From the NCBI RefSeq assembly GCF_000421645.1, contig NZ_ATXK01000002.1, positions 186,001 through 250,000 of the forward strand: a DNA stretch of 64,000 nt, read 5' to 3'. Source of the DNA: Aurantimonas coralicida DSM 14790. Lineage in GTDB: Bacteria > Pseudomonadota > Alphaproteobacteria > Rhizobiales > Rhizobiaceae. Each line of letters begins with the position of its first letter. Positions within the stretch are counted from its first letter, which is position 1. This document shows, piece after piece, positions 41,483-50,534 of this stretch. Below the pieces are notes generated by a model. It did no database searches and was not told the DNA's origin. It saw only the letters and a program-made list of their open reading frames with translations. A program made the translations under genes and the position numbers.

Positions 41483-43309
41483 ATGAGCGAGACCATTGAA
41501 CGGCCGGTGACGGCCGAACCGAGCGTTGCCCGTGCCGCCGCCGAAGGCTGGCTGTCGGCCTTCGAGACGGCCCTGTCGGCGGGCGACATCGACGCCGCCG
41601 CCAAGCTGTTCGCCGAAACCAGCTTCTGGCGCGACCTCGTCACCTTCACCTGGAACATCAAGACGGTGGAGGGGCCGGCGGGCGTGCGCGACATGCTGGC
41701 CACGCAGCTGGATGCGACCGGCCCGCGCGGCTTCACCCTGTCGGAGGAGCCGACCGAGGACGGCGGCGTGACCACCGCCTGGTTCGTCTTCGAGACCGAG
41801 GTCGCCCGCGGCGAGGGCGTCTTGCGGCTGAAGGACGGCAAGGCCTGGACACTGCTGACCGCGATGACCGAGCTGAAGGGCTTCGAGGAGCCGTCCCACG
41901 AGCGCCGGCCGGCCGGCGCCGAGCACGGGGCGGCGAAGAACCGCAAGAGCTGGCTGGAAAAGCGCGAGGAGGAAGCGCGCACGCTGGGCTACGAGACCCA
42001 GCCCTATGCGGTGATCGTCGGCGGCGGCCAGGGCGGTATCGCGCTCGGCGCGCGGCTGCGCCAGCTCGGCGTGCCGACCATCATCGTCGAGAAAAACGAC
42101 CGGCCCGGCGACAGCTGGCGCAAGCGCTACAAGTCGCTCTGCCTGCACGATCCGGTCTGGTACGACCACCTGCCCTATATCGACTTTCCGAAGAACTGGC
42201 CGGTCTTCGCGCCGAAGGACAAGATCGGCGACTGGCTGGAAATGTACACCAAGGTCATGGAGCTCAATTACTGGGCGAAGACCACGGCCAGGAGCGCCCG
42301 CTACGACGCGGCGAAGGGCGAGTGGGAGCTGGTCGTCGACCGCGACGGCGAGGAAGTGACGCTGCGGCCCCGGCAGCTGATCATGGCGACCGGCATGTCG
42401 GGCAAGGCGAATGTGCCGAAGTTCAAGGGCATGGAGCGGTTTCGCGGCGAGCAGCACCATTCCTCGCAGCATCCGGGCCCCGACGCCTACAAGGACCGCA
42501 AGGTCGTCGTCATCGGCTCCAACAATTCGGCCCACGACATCTGCGCGGCCCTCTGGGAGGCCGGCGCCGACGTCACCATGGTGCAGCGCTCGACCACCCA
42601 TATCGTGCGCTCCGATCCGCTGATGGAGCATGGCCTCGGGGCGCTCTATTCCGAACAGGCGGTGGCCAACGGCATCACAACCCACAAGGCGGACATGATC
42701 TTCGCCTCGCTGCCCTACCGGATCCTGCACGAGTTCCAGATCCCCATCTACGACAAGATCCGGGAGGTCGATGCCGACTTCTACCGGGATCTGGAGAAGG
42801 CCGGGTTCCAGCTCGATTTCGGCGCCGACGAATCCGGCCTGTTCATGAAATATCTGCGCCGCGGCTCGGGCTATTACATCGATGTCGGCGCCTCGCAGCT
42901 GATCATCGACGGCAAGATCAAGCTGAAGGCCGGGCAGGTGGAGGAGATCACCGAGACCGGCGTGAAGCTCGACGACGGCAGCGAACTGCCGGCCGACCTG
43001 ATCGTCTATGCCACCGGCTACGGCTCGATGAACGGTTGGGCCGCCGACCTGATCAGCCTGGAGGTGGCCGACAAGGTCGGCAAGGTCTGGGGCCTGGGCT
43101 CCGACACGCCCAAGGACCCGGGTCCCTGGGAGGGCGAGCAGCGCAACATGTGGAAGCCGACCCAGGTGGAGAACCTGTGGTTCCACGGCGGCAATCTGCA
43201 CCAGTCGCGGCATTATTCGCTGTATCTGGCGCTGCAGATCAAGGCCCGGCAGGAGGGCATTCCGACGCCGGTCTACGGGCTGCAGGAGGTTCACCATCTC
43301 GGCCGCTGA
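41483..43309 (+). CDS. Flavin-containing monooxygenase with N-terminal NTF2-like domain
   Basis: A 608-residue protein. Residues about 15-130 form a SnoaL/NTF2-like domain. After a charged linker, an FAD-binding GGGQGG is at residues 180-185, the FMO fingerprint occurs as FRGEQHH, and the NADPH loop is VVVIGSNNSAHD. The C-terminal part has an ATGYGSMNGW motif. The family oxidises soft nucleophiles or acts as Baeyer-Villiger enzymes; substrates are unknown. The start ATG follows AGGGGAGGAACC. No signal peptide. Confidence 0.85.
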   Translation: MSETIERPVTAEPSVARAAAEGWLSAFETALSAGDIDAAAKLFAETSFWRDLVTFTWNIKTVEGPAGVRDMLATQLDATGPRGFTLSEEPTEDGGVTTAWFVFETEVARGEGVLRLKDGKAWTLLTAMTELKGFEEPSHERRPAGAEHGAAKNRKSWLEKREEEARTLGYETQPYAVIVGGGQGGIALGARLRQLGVPTIIVEKNDRPGDSWRKRYKSLCLHDPVWYDHLPYIDFPKNWPVFAPKDKIGDWLEMYTKVMELNYWAKTTARSARYDAAKGEWELVVDRDGEEVTLRPRQLIMATGMSGKANVPKFKGMERFRGEQHHSSQHPGPDAYKDRKVVVIGSNNSAHDICAALWEAGADVTMVQRSTTHIVRSDPLMEHGLGALYSEQAVANGITTHKADMIFASLPYRILHEFQIPIYDKIREVDADFYRDLEKAGFQLDFGADESGLFMKYLRRGSGYYIDVGASQLIIDGKIKLKAGQVEEITETGVKLDDGSELPADLIVYATGYGSMNGWAADLISLEVADKVGKVWGLGSDTPKDPGPWEGEQRNMWKPTQVENLWFHGGNLHQSRHYSLYLALQIKARQEGIPTPVYGLQEVHHLGR

Positions 43310-43444
43310 GCGCATCTGGCACGGCGAGCGGGAGTGACGGGCAGAAGGAAGGCTTAACCCTCCGGCGATGGCGGCTGCGACGCGCCGAACTTTTTCGGTC
43401 GATCCGCGTTAGTAAGCCAGGCAAACATCAAAGGAGTGCCAGCC

Positions 43445-43615
43445 ATGCTGGGTTGGGCTGTTACGTTTCTCATCATCGCGCTGATCGCCGCCGTTCTGGG
43501 CTTTGGTGGCATCGCCGGCACCGCGATGGGCATCGCGAAGATCATCTTCTTCATCGCGATCGTGCTCTTCGTCCTGTCGCTGATCTTCGGCGGCTTCCGC
43601 CGACGTTCGATCTAG
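43445..43615 (+). CDS. DUF1328 (YtjA-like) membrane mini-protein
   Basis: A 56-residue protein with two hydrophobic helices ([19 protein letters not shown] and [18 protein letters not shown]) joined by a TAMGIAK turn and ending in a basic FRRRSI tail. This matches DUF1328. AAGGAG lies 9 nt before the ATG. The function is unknown, although stress-induced expression is common in the family. A terminator hairpin follows. Confidence 0.88.
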   Translation: MLGWAVTFLIIALIAAVLGFGGIAGTAMGIAKIIFFIAIVLFVLSLIFGGFRRRSI

Positions 43616-43653
43616 ACCCGCCGCGCCACAAGGCGCCGGCATCCATCGATCTG

Positions 43654-43687
43654 AAAGGGCGGTGTCCGTGACGGGCGCCGCCCTTTC
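43654..43687 (+). terminator. Terminator hairpin after DUF1328 gene
   Basis: AAAGGGCGG (43654-43662) pairs with CCGCCCTTT (43678-43686), and the loop can extend the stem by GTCCG/CGGGC. It follows the DUF1328 stop by 38 nt and ends in a short T-run. Confidence 0.75.
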
Positions 43688-43800
43688 TGCGTCTAGGCCA
43701 TGGGCCTTGCGCCGCGCCCGTGGCATGCTTCCTGCATTGCTCTCCCCATGCCCCTCGGCACTGTTGCGGGAGACAGGGGAATGATGACCGGAGCAGCGCG

Positions 43801-45195
43801 ATGACGCAGAAAACGGCAGCCCCTCTTTCAGGCATGATCTACCGGCTGGAGGACCGGCCGCCGAACGGCCCGGCCATCCTCGCCGCCATCCAGCATATCC
43901 TCGCCTCGATCGTCGGCATCGTCACGCCGGCGCTGGTCATCGGCGGCGTCCTCGGCCTGGGCGAGCACATCCCCTATCTCGTCGCCATGTCGCTGTTCGT
44001 GTCGGGCGTCGCCACCTTCATCCAGTGCCGCCGCTTCGGCCCGGTCGGCTCGGGGCTCCTGTCGGTGCAGGGCACCAGCTTCGCCTTCGTCGGCGCGATC
44101 CTGGCGGCCGGCTTCGCGGTGAAGGGGCGGGGCGGCACGCCGGAAGACATCCTGGCGATGATCTTCGGCCTGTGCCTCGTCGGCTGCCTGGTCGAGATCG
44201 GCCTCAGCCAGTTCGTCGGCCGGCTGCGGCGCATCATCACCCCGACGGTAACCGGCATCGTCATCACCATCATCGGCCTCAGCCTGGTCAAGGTCGGCTT
44301 CACCGACTTTGCCGGCGGCGCGACGGCCGGCGAAGCGCTGGGCGAGCCGGTCAATCTGCTGCTCGGCTTCATTGTCGTCGCCGCGATCCTCGTTTTGACG
44401 TTCCAGCGCAATCCGACCGTGCGGATCTCGGCGATCATGGCCGGGCTCGTCATCGGCTTCGTCGTCGCCGCGCTGCTGGGCAAGGTGGACTTCTCCAGCG
44501 CCGGCAGCGGGCCGCTGATCGCCCTGCCGATCCCGTTTCGCTACGGCATCGACTTCGACCTGGCGCTGTTCCTGCCGATCGCCTTCATCTACCTGATCAC
44601 CGCCATCGAGACGACGGGCGACCTGACCGCCAATTCGATCATCGCCGGCGAGCCGGTGCGCGGCGATCTCTACATGGCGCGGATCAAGGGCGGCATCCTG
44701 GCCGACGGCGTCAATTCCGGCCTTGCGGCGGTGTTCAACACCTTTCCCAACACGACCTTCTCTCAGAATAACGGCGTCATCCAGATGACCGGCGTCGCCA
44801 GCCGCCACGTCGGCATGATCATCGCCGTGATCCTGATTGTCCTGGGGTTCTTCCCGGTGATCGGCAACGCCTTCCTGCTGGTGCCGAAACCCGTTTTGGG
44901 TGGGGCGACGCTGGTGCTGTTCGGCACCATCGCCGTGGCCGGCATCCGCATCCTCGCCTCCGAGCCGATCGACCGGCGCAAGGCCTACATCATGGCCGTG
45001 TCCTTCGGGCTCGGCCTCGGCGTGACGCTGGTGCCGGACGCGACCCAGCACCTGCCGGACTTCATCCGCCAGGTCTTCGCGACGCCGATCACGCTGAGCG
45101 GCCTGTCGGCGATCATCCTGTCGCTGGTGATCCCGGAAGGGGACGACGCGGTGGCGGAGCCCTCCACCGCAGAAAGCCCGGTGCAGCCGGCCTGA
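43801..45195 (+). CDS. NCS2-family purine/pyrimidine permease (uracil-xanthine type)
   Basis: A 464-residue inner-membrane protein with about 12-14 hydrophobic segments. The signature QGTSFAFVGAI occurs early, IETTGDLTAN and FPNTTFSQNNGVIQMT occur in the substrate region. These motifs favour a xanthine/urate-type transporter of the nucleobase:cation symporter-2 family, but uracil is possible. The frame is open 27 codons upstream of the chosen ATG, but the protein homology begins at or near MTQKTAAPL. No purine-catabolism genes are nearby. Confidence 0.85.
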   Translation: MTQKTAAPLSGMIYRLEDRPPNGPAILAAIQHILASIVGIVTPALVIGGVLGLGEHIPYLVAMSLFVSGVATFIQCRRFGPVGSGLLSVQGTSFAFVGAILAAGFAVKGRGGTPEDILAMIFGLCLVGCLVEIGLSQFVGRLRRIITPTVTGIVITIIGLSLVKVGFTDFAGGATAGEALGEPVNLLLGFIVVAAILVLTFQRNPTVRISAIMAGLVIGFVVAALLGKVDFSSAGSGPLIALPIPFRYGIDFDLALFLPIAFIYLITAIETTGDLTANSIIAGEPVRGDLYMARIKGGILADGVNSGLAAVFNTFPNTTFSQNNGVIQMTGVASRHVGMIIAVILIVLGFFPVIGNAFLLVPKPVLGGATLVLFGTIAVAGIRILASEPIDRRKAYIMAVSFGLGLGVTLVPDATQHLPDFIRQVFATPITLSGLSAIILSLVIPEGDDAVAEPSTAESPVQPA

Positions 45196-45216
45196 GGCCG
45201 GCCCGGATCGGCAGGC

Positions 45217-45981
45217 TCAGCCGGATTTCGGCCGGCGGTAGCGGATTTCCTCGATCCGCATGGTCAGGAGATCGACCATCAAGAAGCGGCCGACCAGCGG
45301 CTCGCCCATGCCGCAGATCAGCTTGATCGCTTCGGAAGCGGCGAGGGTGCCGAGGACGCCGGTGGTGACGCCGAGAATGCCGGCCTCGGCGCAGGAGGGC
45401 ACCATGCCGGCCGGCGGGGCCTCGGGGAAGAGATCGCGATAGCCCGGATGGCGGCGCCCGTCCGCGCCGGTCTCATACGGCTTCAGCACGGTCAGCGAGC
45501 CGGAAAAGCGGTTCACCGCCGCCGTGACGAGCGGGGTTGCCGCCGCCTCGCAGAGATCGGCCATGGCGTAGCGGGTGGCGAAATTGTCGGAGCCGTCGAT
45601 GACGAGATCGTAGCCGGCAACGATCGCCGGGCCATTCGCCATGTCGAGGCGCAGCGCATGGGGCACGACCGTGACATGCGGATTGATCGCCGCCACGGCG
45701 TCCGCGGCGCTGTCGAGCTTGGAGCGGCCGACATCGGCGGTGCCGTGCAGCACCTGCCGCTGCAGATTGGACAGCGAGACCGTGTCGTCGTCGGCAATGC
45801 CGATGGTGCCGACACCCGCGGCAGCCAGATAGAGGATGATCGGCGAGCCGAGGCCGCCGGCGCCGATCACCAGCACTCTGGCGCGCTTCAGCGCCTGCTG
45901 GCCGGCACCGCCGACTTCCGGCAGCACGATGTGGCGGGCGTAGCGTTCCAGCTCTTCGGGGGCGAGGGGAGCCTGGCTCAT
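45217..45981 (-). CDS. moeB: ThiF/MoeB/HesA-family adenylyltransferase lacking zinc cysteines
   Basis: A 254-residue E1-like enzyme. It has RYARHIVLPEVGGAGQ at the N-terminus, the nucleotide loop VLVIGAGGLGSP, a DGSDNFATRY motif and SCAEAGILGV. It adenylates the C-terminal Gly-Gly of MoaD or ThiS. The two CxxC zinc-binding pairs of E. coli MoeB are missing: the usual CYRC position reads GYRD, and the C-terminal pair is absent. Specificity for MoaD versus ThiS is open; a ThiS gene is in this window. Its start overlaps the recF stop (ATGA). Confidence 0.8.
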   Translation of the reverse strand: MSQAPLAPEELERYARHIVLPEVGGAGQQALKRARVLVIGAGGLGSPIILYLAAAGVGTIGIADDDTVSLSNLQRQVLHGTADVGRSKLDSAADAVAAINPHVTVVPHALRLDMANGPAIVAGYDLVIDGSDNFATRYAMADLCEAAATPLVTAAVNRFSGSLTVLKPYETGADGRRHPGYRDLFPEAPPAGMVPSCAEAGILGVTTGVLGTLAASEAIKLICGMGEPLVGRFLMVDLLTMRIEEIRYRRPKSG

Positions 45982-47201
45982 GGCGACGTCTCCGGTGATG
46001 CGCCTTCGATGCGTGCGGGATCGGCCGGGCGGACCGTGGCGCCCGACACTTCCATGATCTGGGCCCGATCGCCCAGGGCCGCAAACAGGCTGGCGTCGGT
46101 CCCGGTCATGAAGGCCTGCACGCCGAGCTCGGCGATCAGGTCGAACAGGGCGGCGCGGCGGCCGGGATCGAGATGCGCCGCGATCTCGTCGAGGAGCAGC
46201 AGCGGCGGCAGCGACGACATGGCCGCGACCAGCCGCGCATGGGCCAGGACGAGGCCGATCAGCAGCGCCTTCTGCTCGCCGGTGGAGGACAGGGCCGCCG
46301 GCATCGCCTTGGCGAGATGGGTGACGGAGAGCTCGGCCCGGTGGGCGCCCTCCAGCGTGCGGCCGGCGGCCCGGTCGCCGTAGCGGGCCGACCGCAGCCG
46401 CATGCGCGCCTCGTCCTCGACATCGGCCGAGGGACGGGCAAGGTCGAGACCGTCATAGCCCGACGTCAGCTCGAGCCCGGCACTGGGGAAGGGCGAGCCG
46501 GCGCCGGTCCGGGCGATCATGCCGGCCAGCATGCCGACGAGTTCGGAGCGGGCCAGCGCCATGGCGATGCCGAGTTCGGCCATCTGCGCCTCGATGCCCG
46601 ACAGCCAGGGATCATCCAGCCGGTTGTCGGCGAGGAGGCGGTTGCGCGAGCGCATGGCGCGCTCGTAATCGGCGGCCCGGCGGCCATGGGTCGGATCGAC
46701 GGCCAGCACCATGCGGTCGAGGAAGCGGCGCCGGTCGCCGGCCGGGCCGGTGAAGAGCCCGTCCATGGCCGGCGTCAGCCACAGAATGCGCAGGAGATCG
46801 AGCAGTTCGTCGGCCGATTTCGCCGCGGTCTCGTCGATCCGCACGCTGCGGGCCGCCGCGCCCGTCGGGTCGGGCATCATCTTGGTGGAGACGATGGTCT
46901 CGACGCCGTGGGAGACGGCGCTGGCGCGGACGGAGAAGCCGCCGCTGCCGCCCTTGCGCGCGACGTCCTGATAGGGCGCGCGGCGCAGGCCGCGGCCGGG
47001 CGTCAGCAGCGAGATGGCTTCCAGGAGATTGGTCTTGCCGGCACCATTGTCGCCGACGAAGACGACGAATCCGCGGGTGAAGCGCAGCGACAGCGTCTCG
47101 TAATTGCGGAAATCGGCCAGACGCAGTTCGTCGAGCCGCACCGCGGGCGGCGTCCGGCTGTCGGTGGAGGGGGAAACGGCGGCGTCCGGGCTCTGGTCCA
47201 A
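45978..47201 (-). CDS. recF: DNA replication and repair protein RecF
   Basis: A 407-residue SMC-like ATPase. Walker A is GDNGAGKTNLLEA, the signature motif is LSSTGEQKALLIGLVLAH, and Walker B is LLLLDEIAAHLD. It loads RecA at gaps with RecO/RecR. I used a TTG start near the dnaN stop, but a GTG 20 codons later (47141) is nearly as good; neither has a strong ribosome binding site. It lies 15 nt after dnaN in the dnaA-dnaN-recF order. Confidence 0.93.
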   Translation of the reverse strand: MDQSPDAAVSPSTDSRTPPAVRLDELRLADFRNYETLSLRFTRGFVVFVGDNGAGKTNLLEAISLLTPGRGLRRAPYQDVARKGGSGGFSVRASAVSHGVETIVSTKMMPDPTGAAARSVRIDETAAKSADELLDLLRILWLTPAMDGLFTGPAGDRRRFLDRMVLAVDPTHGRRAADYERAMRSRNRLLADNRLDDPWLSGIEAQMAELGIAMALARSELVGMLAGMIARTGAGSPFPSAGLELTSGYDGLDLARPSADVEDEARMRLRSARYGDRAAGRTLEGAHRAELSVTHLAKAMPAALSSTGEQKALLIGLVLAHARLVAAMSSLPPLLLLDEIAAHLDPGRRAALFDLIAELGVQAFMTGTDASLFAALGDRAQIMEVSGATVRPADPARIEGASPETSP

Positions 47202-47215
47202 GCGCGTTGCGGCGG

Positions 47216-48340
47216 TCAGACCCGCATCGGCATCAGGACGTAGAGCGTCGCATCGTCGCCGCCGTCCTTGATGAGGGTCGGGGAGCCCGGATCGGCGAGC
47301 ATGAAGACGGTCTCGTCGCCCGACAGCTGGTTGGTGATGTCGAGGAGATATTTGGCGTTGAAGCCGATCTCGATCTCGTCCGAATCGTAGCCGACGGCCA
47401 GTTCCTCGGTCGCCGTGCCGGAATCCGGCGAGTTGACGGTCAGCACCAGCTGCGAATCGGCGACGGCGAGCTTCACCGCCCGGCCGCGTTCCGACGAGAT
47501 GGTGGAGACGCGGTCGACGGCGGCCGAGAAGGTCTGCCGGTCCAGCGTCAGCGCCTTGTCGTTGTTCTGCGGAATGACCCGCTGATAGTCCGGGAAGGTG
47601 CCGTCGATCAGCTTGGAGGTCATCACCACCGCGCCGATGGTGAAGCGGATCTTGGCGTCCGACAGCTCGACCGAGATCTCGGCCTCGTCGTCGCTGTCGC
47701 CGAGGAGCTTCTGCAACTCGCCGACGGTCTTGCGCGGAATGATGATGCCCGGCATGCCTTCCGAGCCGGCCGGGGCCTTCTGGTCGGCCCGTGCCAGCCG
47801 GTGGCCGTCGGTGGCGACGGCGCGCAGCTGCAGGTCGCCGTCGGCCTCGATCGTGTGCAGGTAGATGCCATTCAGATAATAGCGCGTCTCCTCGGTGGAG
47901 ATGGCGAACTGGGTGCGCTCGATCAGCCGGCCGAGCTCGGCGGCCTTGAGCTTGAAGGCATGGCTGAGGGTGCCGGCGGTGATGTCGGGGAAGTCCGATT
48001 CCGGCAGGCACTGCAGCCGGAAGTTCGAGCGGCCCGACGAGACCGTCATCTGGGTGCCTTCGGCATTGGTGGCCAGGCTCACCTCGGCCCCGTCCGGCAG
48101 CTTGCGGACGATGTCGTAGAGCAGATGCGCCGGCACCGTCGTCGCGCCCTCCTGCTCGCCCGTCGCCGGTGCGCTCTCGGTGATCTCAAGGTCGAGATCG
48201 GTCGCCTTCAGCCGCAGGCCTTCGCCTTCCGTCTTCAACAGGACGTTGGAGAGGATCGGGATGGTGTTGCGGCGTTCCACGACACGATGAACGTGCGCCA
48301 GGGACTTGAGGAGGTTCGAACGTTCGATGATGATGCGCAT
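47216..48340 (-). CDS. dnaN: DNA polymerase III subunit beta (sliding clamp)
   Basis: A 374-residue protein starting MRIIIERSNLLKSLAHVHRV, with the typical NTIPILSNVLL near the N-terminus and the C-terminal MPMRV end that closes the clamp family. It forms a ring dimer with three domains per subunit and tethers polymerase III. The frame is open further upstream but the family start is at this ATG. It is 176 nt downstream of dnaA, a gap without a gene. Confidence 0.97.
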   Translation of the reverse strand: MRIIIERSNLLKSLAHVHRVVERRNTIPILSNVLLKTEGEGLRLKATDLDLEITESAPATGEQEGATTVPAHLLYDIVRKLPDGAEVSLATNAEGTQMTVSSGRSNFRLQCLPESDFPDITAGTLSHAFKLKAAELGRLIERTQFAISTEETRYYLNGIYLHTIEADGDLQLRAVATDGHRLARADQKAPAGSEGMPGIIIPRKTVGELQKLLGDSDDEAEISVELSDAKIRFTIGAVVMTSKLIDGTFPDYQRVIPQNNDKALTLDRQTFSAAVDRVSTISSERGRAVKLAVADSQLVLTVNSPDSGTATEELAVGYDSDEIEIGFNAKYLLDITNQLSGDETVFMLADPGSPTLIKDGGDDATLYVLMPMRV

Positions 48341-48516
48341 GACGAAGCCGTTTGGTTCGGGCAGGCGCCGCAGGACACGGCACCCGTTCCGGGGTCCGAT
48401 GGTCTTAGAGATTTGGAGGCCGCTTGGAAAGGCCGGACCGCGCGAGGCTGGGCGAGCCACGGCGGGAGAGGCCCGCCGACCGGCGGCGCCGCTTGACGGC
48501 GCCGCGCCGGGGCGGC

Positions 48517-50100
48517 CTACTCCTCGATCATACGCCGGATGATGTCGAGCTCCTCGGACAGCTTGTCGTCCTTGGCCCGCTCGCCCTCAATTTTGCGAAC
48601 GGCATGAAGCACCGTCGTGTGGTCGCGGCCGCCGAAGCGCCGGCCGATTTCCGGCAGCGAGCGGGGCGTCATGGTCTTGGCCAGATACATCGCGATCTGG
48701 CGGGGCCGCACGATGGTCCGCGTACGCCGGGCCGACAGGATGTCCGTGCGCGTCACGTTGTAGTGGCGCGAGACGAATTTGAGGATGTCCTCGATACGCA
48801 CCCGACGCTCGCTGTTGGCGCGGGTGAGCTGGCTGAGGAGATCGTCCAGATGCTCGGCCGACAGCGGCTGGCCGAGTGAATGGCGGAAGGCGATCTGGTT
48901 GAAAGCGCCTTCCAGGTCGCGGCCCGAACCGGCGACGCGCTGGGCGATCGTGTCGATGACGCCGTCGGGCATGTCGAAGGAGGAATCCTCGGCCCGCATG
49001 GCCGCGGCGCGGGTGCGGATGATCGAGCGGCGCATCTCGTAGTCCGGCGCCGCCAGTTCCAGCGTGATGCCGTTGGACAGGCGCGAGCGGACCCGCGGAT
49101 CCAGCGATTCCAGCTCCATGGCCGGGCGATCGGCGGCGCAGATCACCTGCTTGGCGGAATCGATCAGCGCGTTGAGGAGATGGCAGAACTCCTGCTGGAT
49201 CGACTTGCCCTGCAGGAACTGGGTGTCGTCGATGATCAGGATGTCGATGCCGCGCAGGGTCTCCTTGAGGTCGAGCGCGCGGTTGTCGCGGATCGCGGTG
49301 GCGAAGCGCCACATGAAATATTCTGCCGTCAGATAGACGACGCGCGGCTTGTCCTCGCGGCGGATCGCGGCGTTGGCGATTGCCTGCAGGAGATGCGTCT
49401 TGCCCAGGCCCACGGCGGCGTGGATGAACAGCGGGTTGAAGCGCACCGACTGGGGGCCGTTCTCGGCGATGGCGCGGCCGGCGGCGAGGGCGACGCGGTT
49501 GGAGCTGCCCTCGACGAGGGTGTCGAAGACATAGCGCGGGTCGAGGGGCGAGCCGAAGGTGGGCGTCGGGGCGGGCGCCGCATCGAACATCTGCCGGGCT
49601 TCGGCCGGGGCGGCGCTGCGCGCGGCGCGGCTTTCGCCGATCTGCGCGGCGGGACGGGCGGAGACCACGCTGGCCGGCACGCTCTCCGGCTCGGCGACAC
49701 GGGGCTGGCGGATGGTCACGCCGCCGCCGCGCACGGCGCTGCGCACGGCGATGTCGACGCGCAGGGTGCCCGGCACTTCCTCGCGGAAGATCTCGGTCAG
49801 GAGCTCATGATAGTGCGACTGGATCCAGCTGCGCAGGAAGGCGGTCGGCACGGTGATGCGGCAGACGCCCTTGCCCGGCGCCTCGAGCTTCATGCGCTGG
49901 AACCAGCTGGCGAAGATGTCCTGCCCAAGCTGCGCCTTCAGACGGGCATTCACCCGCTCCATGATGTCCGCAGTACCTGTGCCGCCGCTCGCCATGCCGC
50001 CCCCGAAATCGTTCGTGTTGTCTTTCGTCACCCGGGCGGCGTCATGCCGTCCGGACCAGATCGGCAGCGTGTCCGCCGATCGTCCTGCGCCCTGCTGCAT
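48517..50100 (-). CDS. dnaA: Chromosomal replication initiator protein DnaA
   Basis: A 527-residue protein with a domain I (ARLKAQLGQDIFASWFQRMKLE), a Pro/Ala-rich linker (about residues 130-200), an AAA+ domain with Walker A GLGKTHLL and IDDTQFLQGK, and domain IV with GGRDHTTVLHAVRKIE for DnaA-box binding. I chose the ATG that overlaps the rhodanese stop (TGATG). The ATG at 49995, 35 codons later, gives a 492-residue protein and is a serious alternative. Upstream, a rhodanese gene and a 0.7 kb non-coding region separate it from rpsT. Confidence 0.93.
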   Translation of the reverse strand: MQQGAGRSADTLPIWSGRHDAARVTKDNTNDFGGGMASGGTGTADIMERVNARLKAQLGQDIFASWFQRMKLEAPGKGVCRITVPTAFLRSWIQSHYHELLTEIFREEVPGTLRVDIAVRSAVRGGGVTIRQPRVAEPESVPASVVSARPAAQIGESRAARSAAPAEARQMFDAAPAPTPTFGSPLDPRYVFDTLVEGSSNRVALAAGRAIAENGPQSVRFNPLFIHAAVGLGKTHLLQAIANAAIRREDKPRVVYLTAEYFMWRFATAIRDNRALDLKETLRGIDILIIDDTQFLQGKSIQQEFCHLLNALIDSAKQVICAADRPAMELESLDPRVRSRLSNGITLELAAPDYEMRRSIIRTRAAAMRAEDSSFDMPDGVIDTIAQRVAGSGRDLEGAFNQIAFRHSLGQPLSAEHLDDLLSQLTRANSERRVRIEDILKFVSRHYNVTRTDILSARRTRTIVRPRQIAMYLAKTMTPRSLPEIGRRFGGRDHTTVLHAVRKIEGERAKDDKLSEELDIIRRMIEE

Positions 50101-50534
50101 CACTTCTGCACCCACGGGAGACCCTCCGCTTTCCAGCCGGCCTTGCGTCCGCGATGGGCTTCCTCGTCCGGCGGGCCCTCGAAGCCGTCCAGGACGTTGA
50201 AGCAGTTGCTGTAGCCCGCCCCGGTCAGCGCCACGGCGCTGGCGATGGAGCGGACGCCCGAACGGCAGAGAAAGAAGACCGGCGTGTCGCGGGTTCCGCC
50301 TTCGCTCTCGATGCGCCGGGCGAGCTTGGCGGCGAAATCCGGATCGACGGCCATGGAGGGGAAGCTCTGCCATTCCTGCAGGATCGCCGCCTTGCCGAGG
50401 GGAGCGAGCTGCGGGACGCCGACATAGCTCCATTCGGCCACCGTGCGCACATCGACCAGGACCGCGTCCGGCGTGTCGGCGAGCGTCGCCCAGCATTCCT
50501 TCGGCGTGACATCGCCCTTGTATTCACCGTTCAT
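50100..50534 (-). CDS. Rhodanese-like sulfurtransferase
   Basis: A 144-residue single-domain rhodanese. The catalytic Cys is in FLCRSGVRS. It begins MNGEYKGDVTPKECWATL, preceded by CAGGAGAGC. The domain transfers sulfur from persulfide donors. Its TGA overlaps a candidate dnaA ATG by one base, so the two are probably translated from one mRNA. A rhodanese ahead of dnaA is not the usual alphaproteobacterial arrangement that I know. Confidence 0.88.
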   Translation of the reverse strand: MNGEYKGDVTPKECWATLADTPDAVLVDVRTVAEWSYVGVPQLAPLGKAAILQEWQSFPSMAVDPDFAAKLARRIESEGGTRDTPVFFLCRSGVRSIASAVALTGAGYSNCFNVLDGFEGPPDEEAHRGRKAGWKAEGLPWVQK

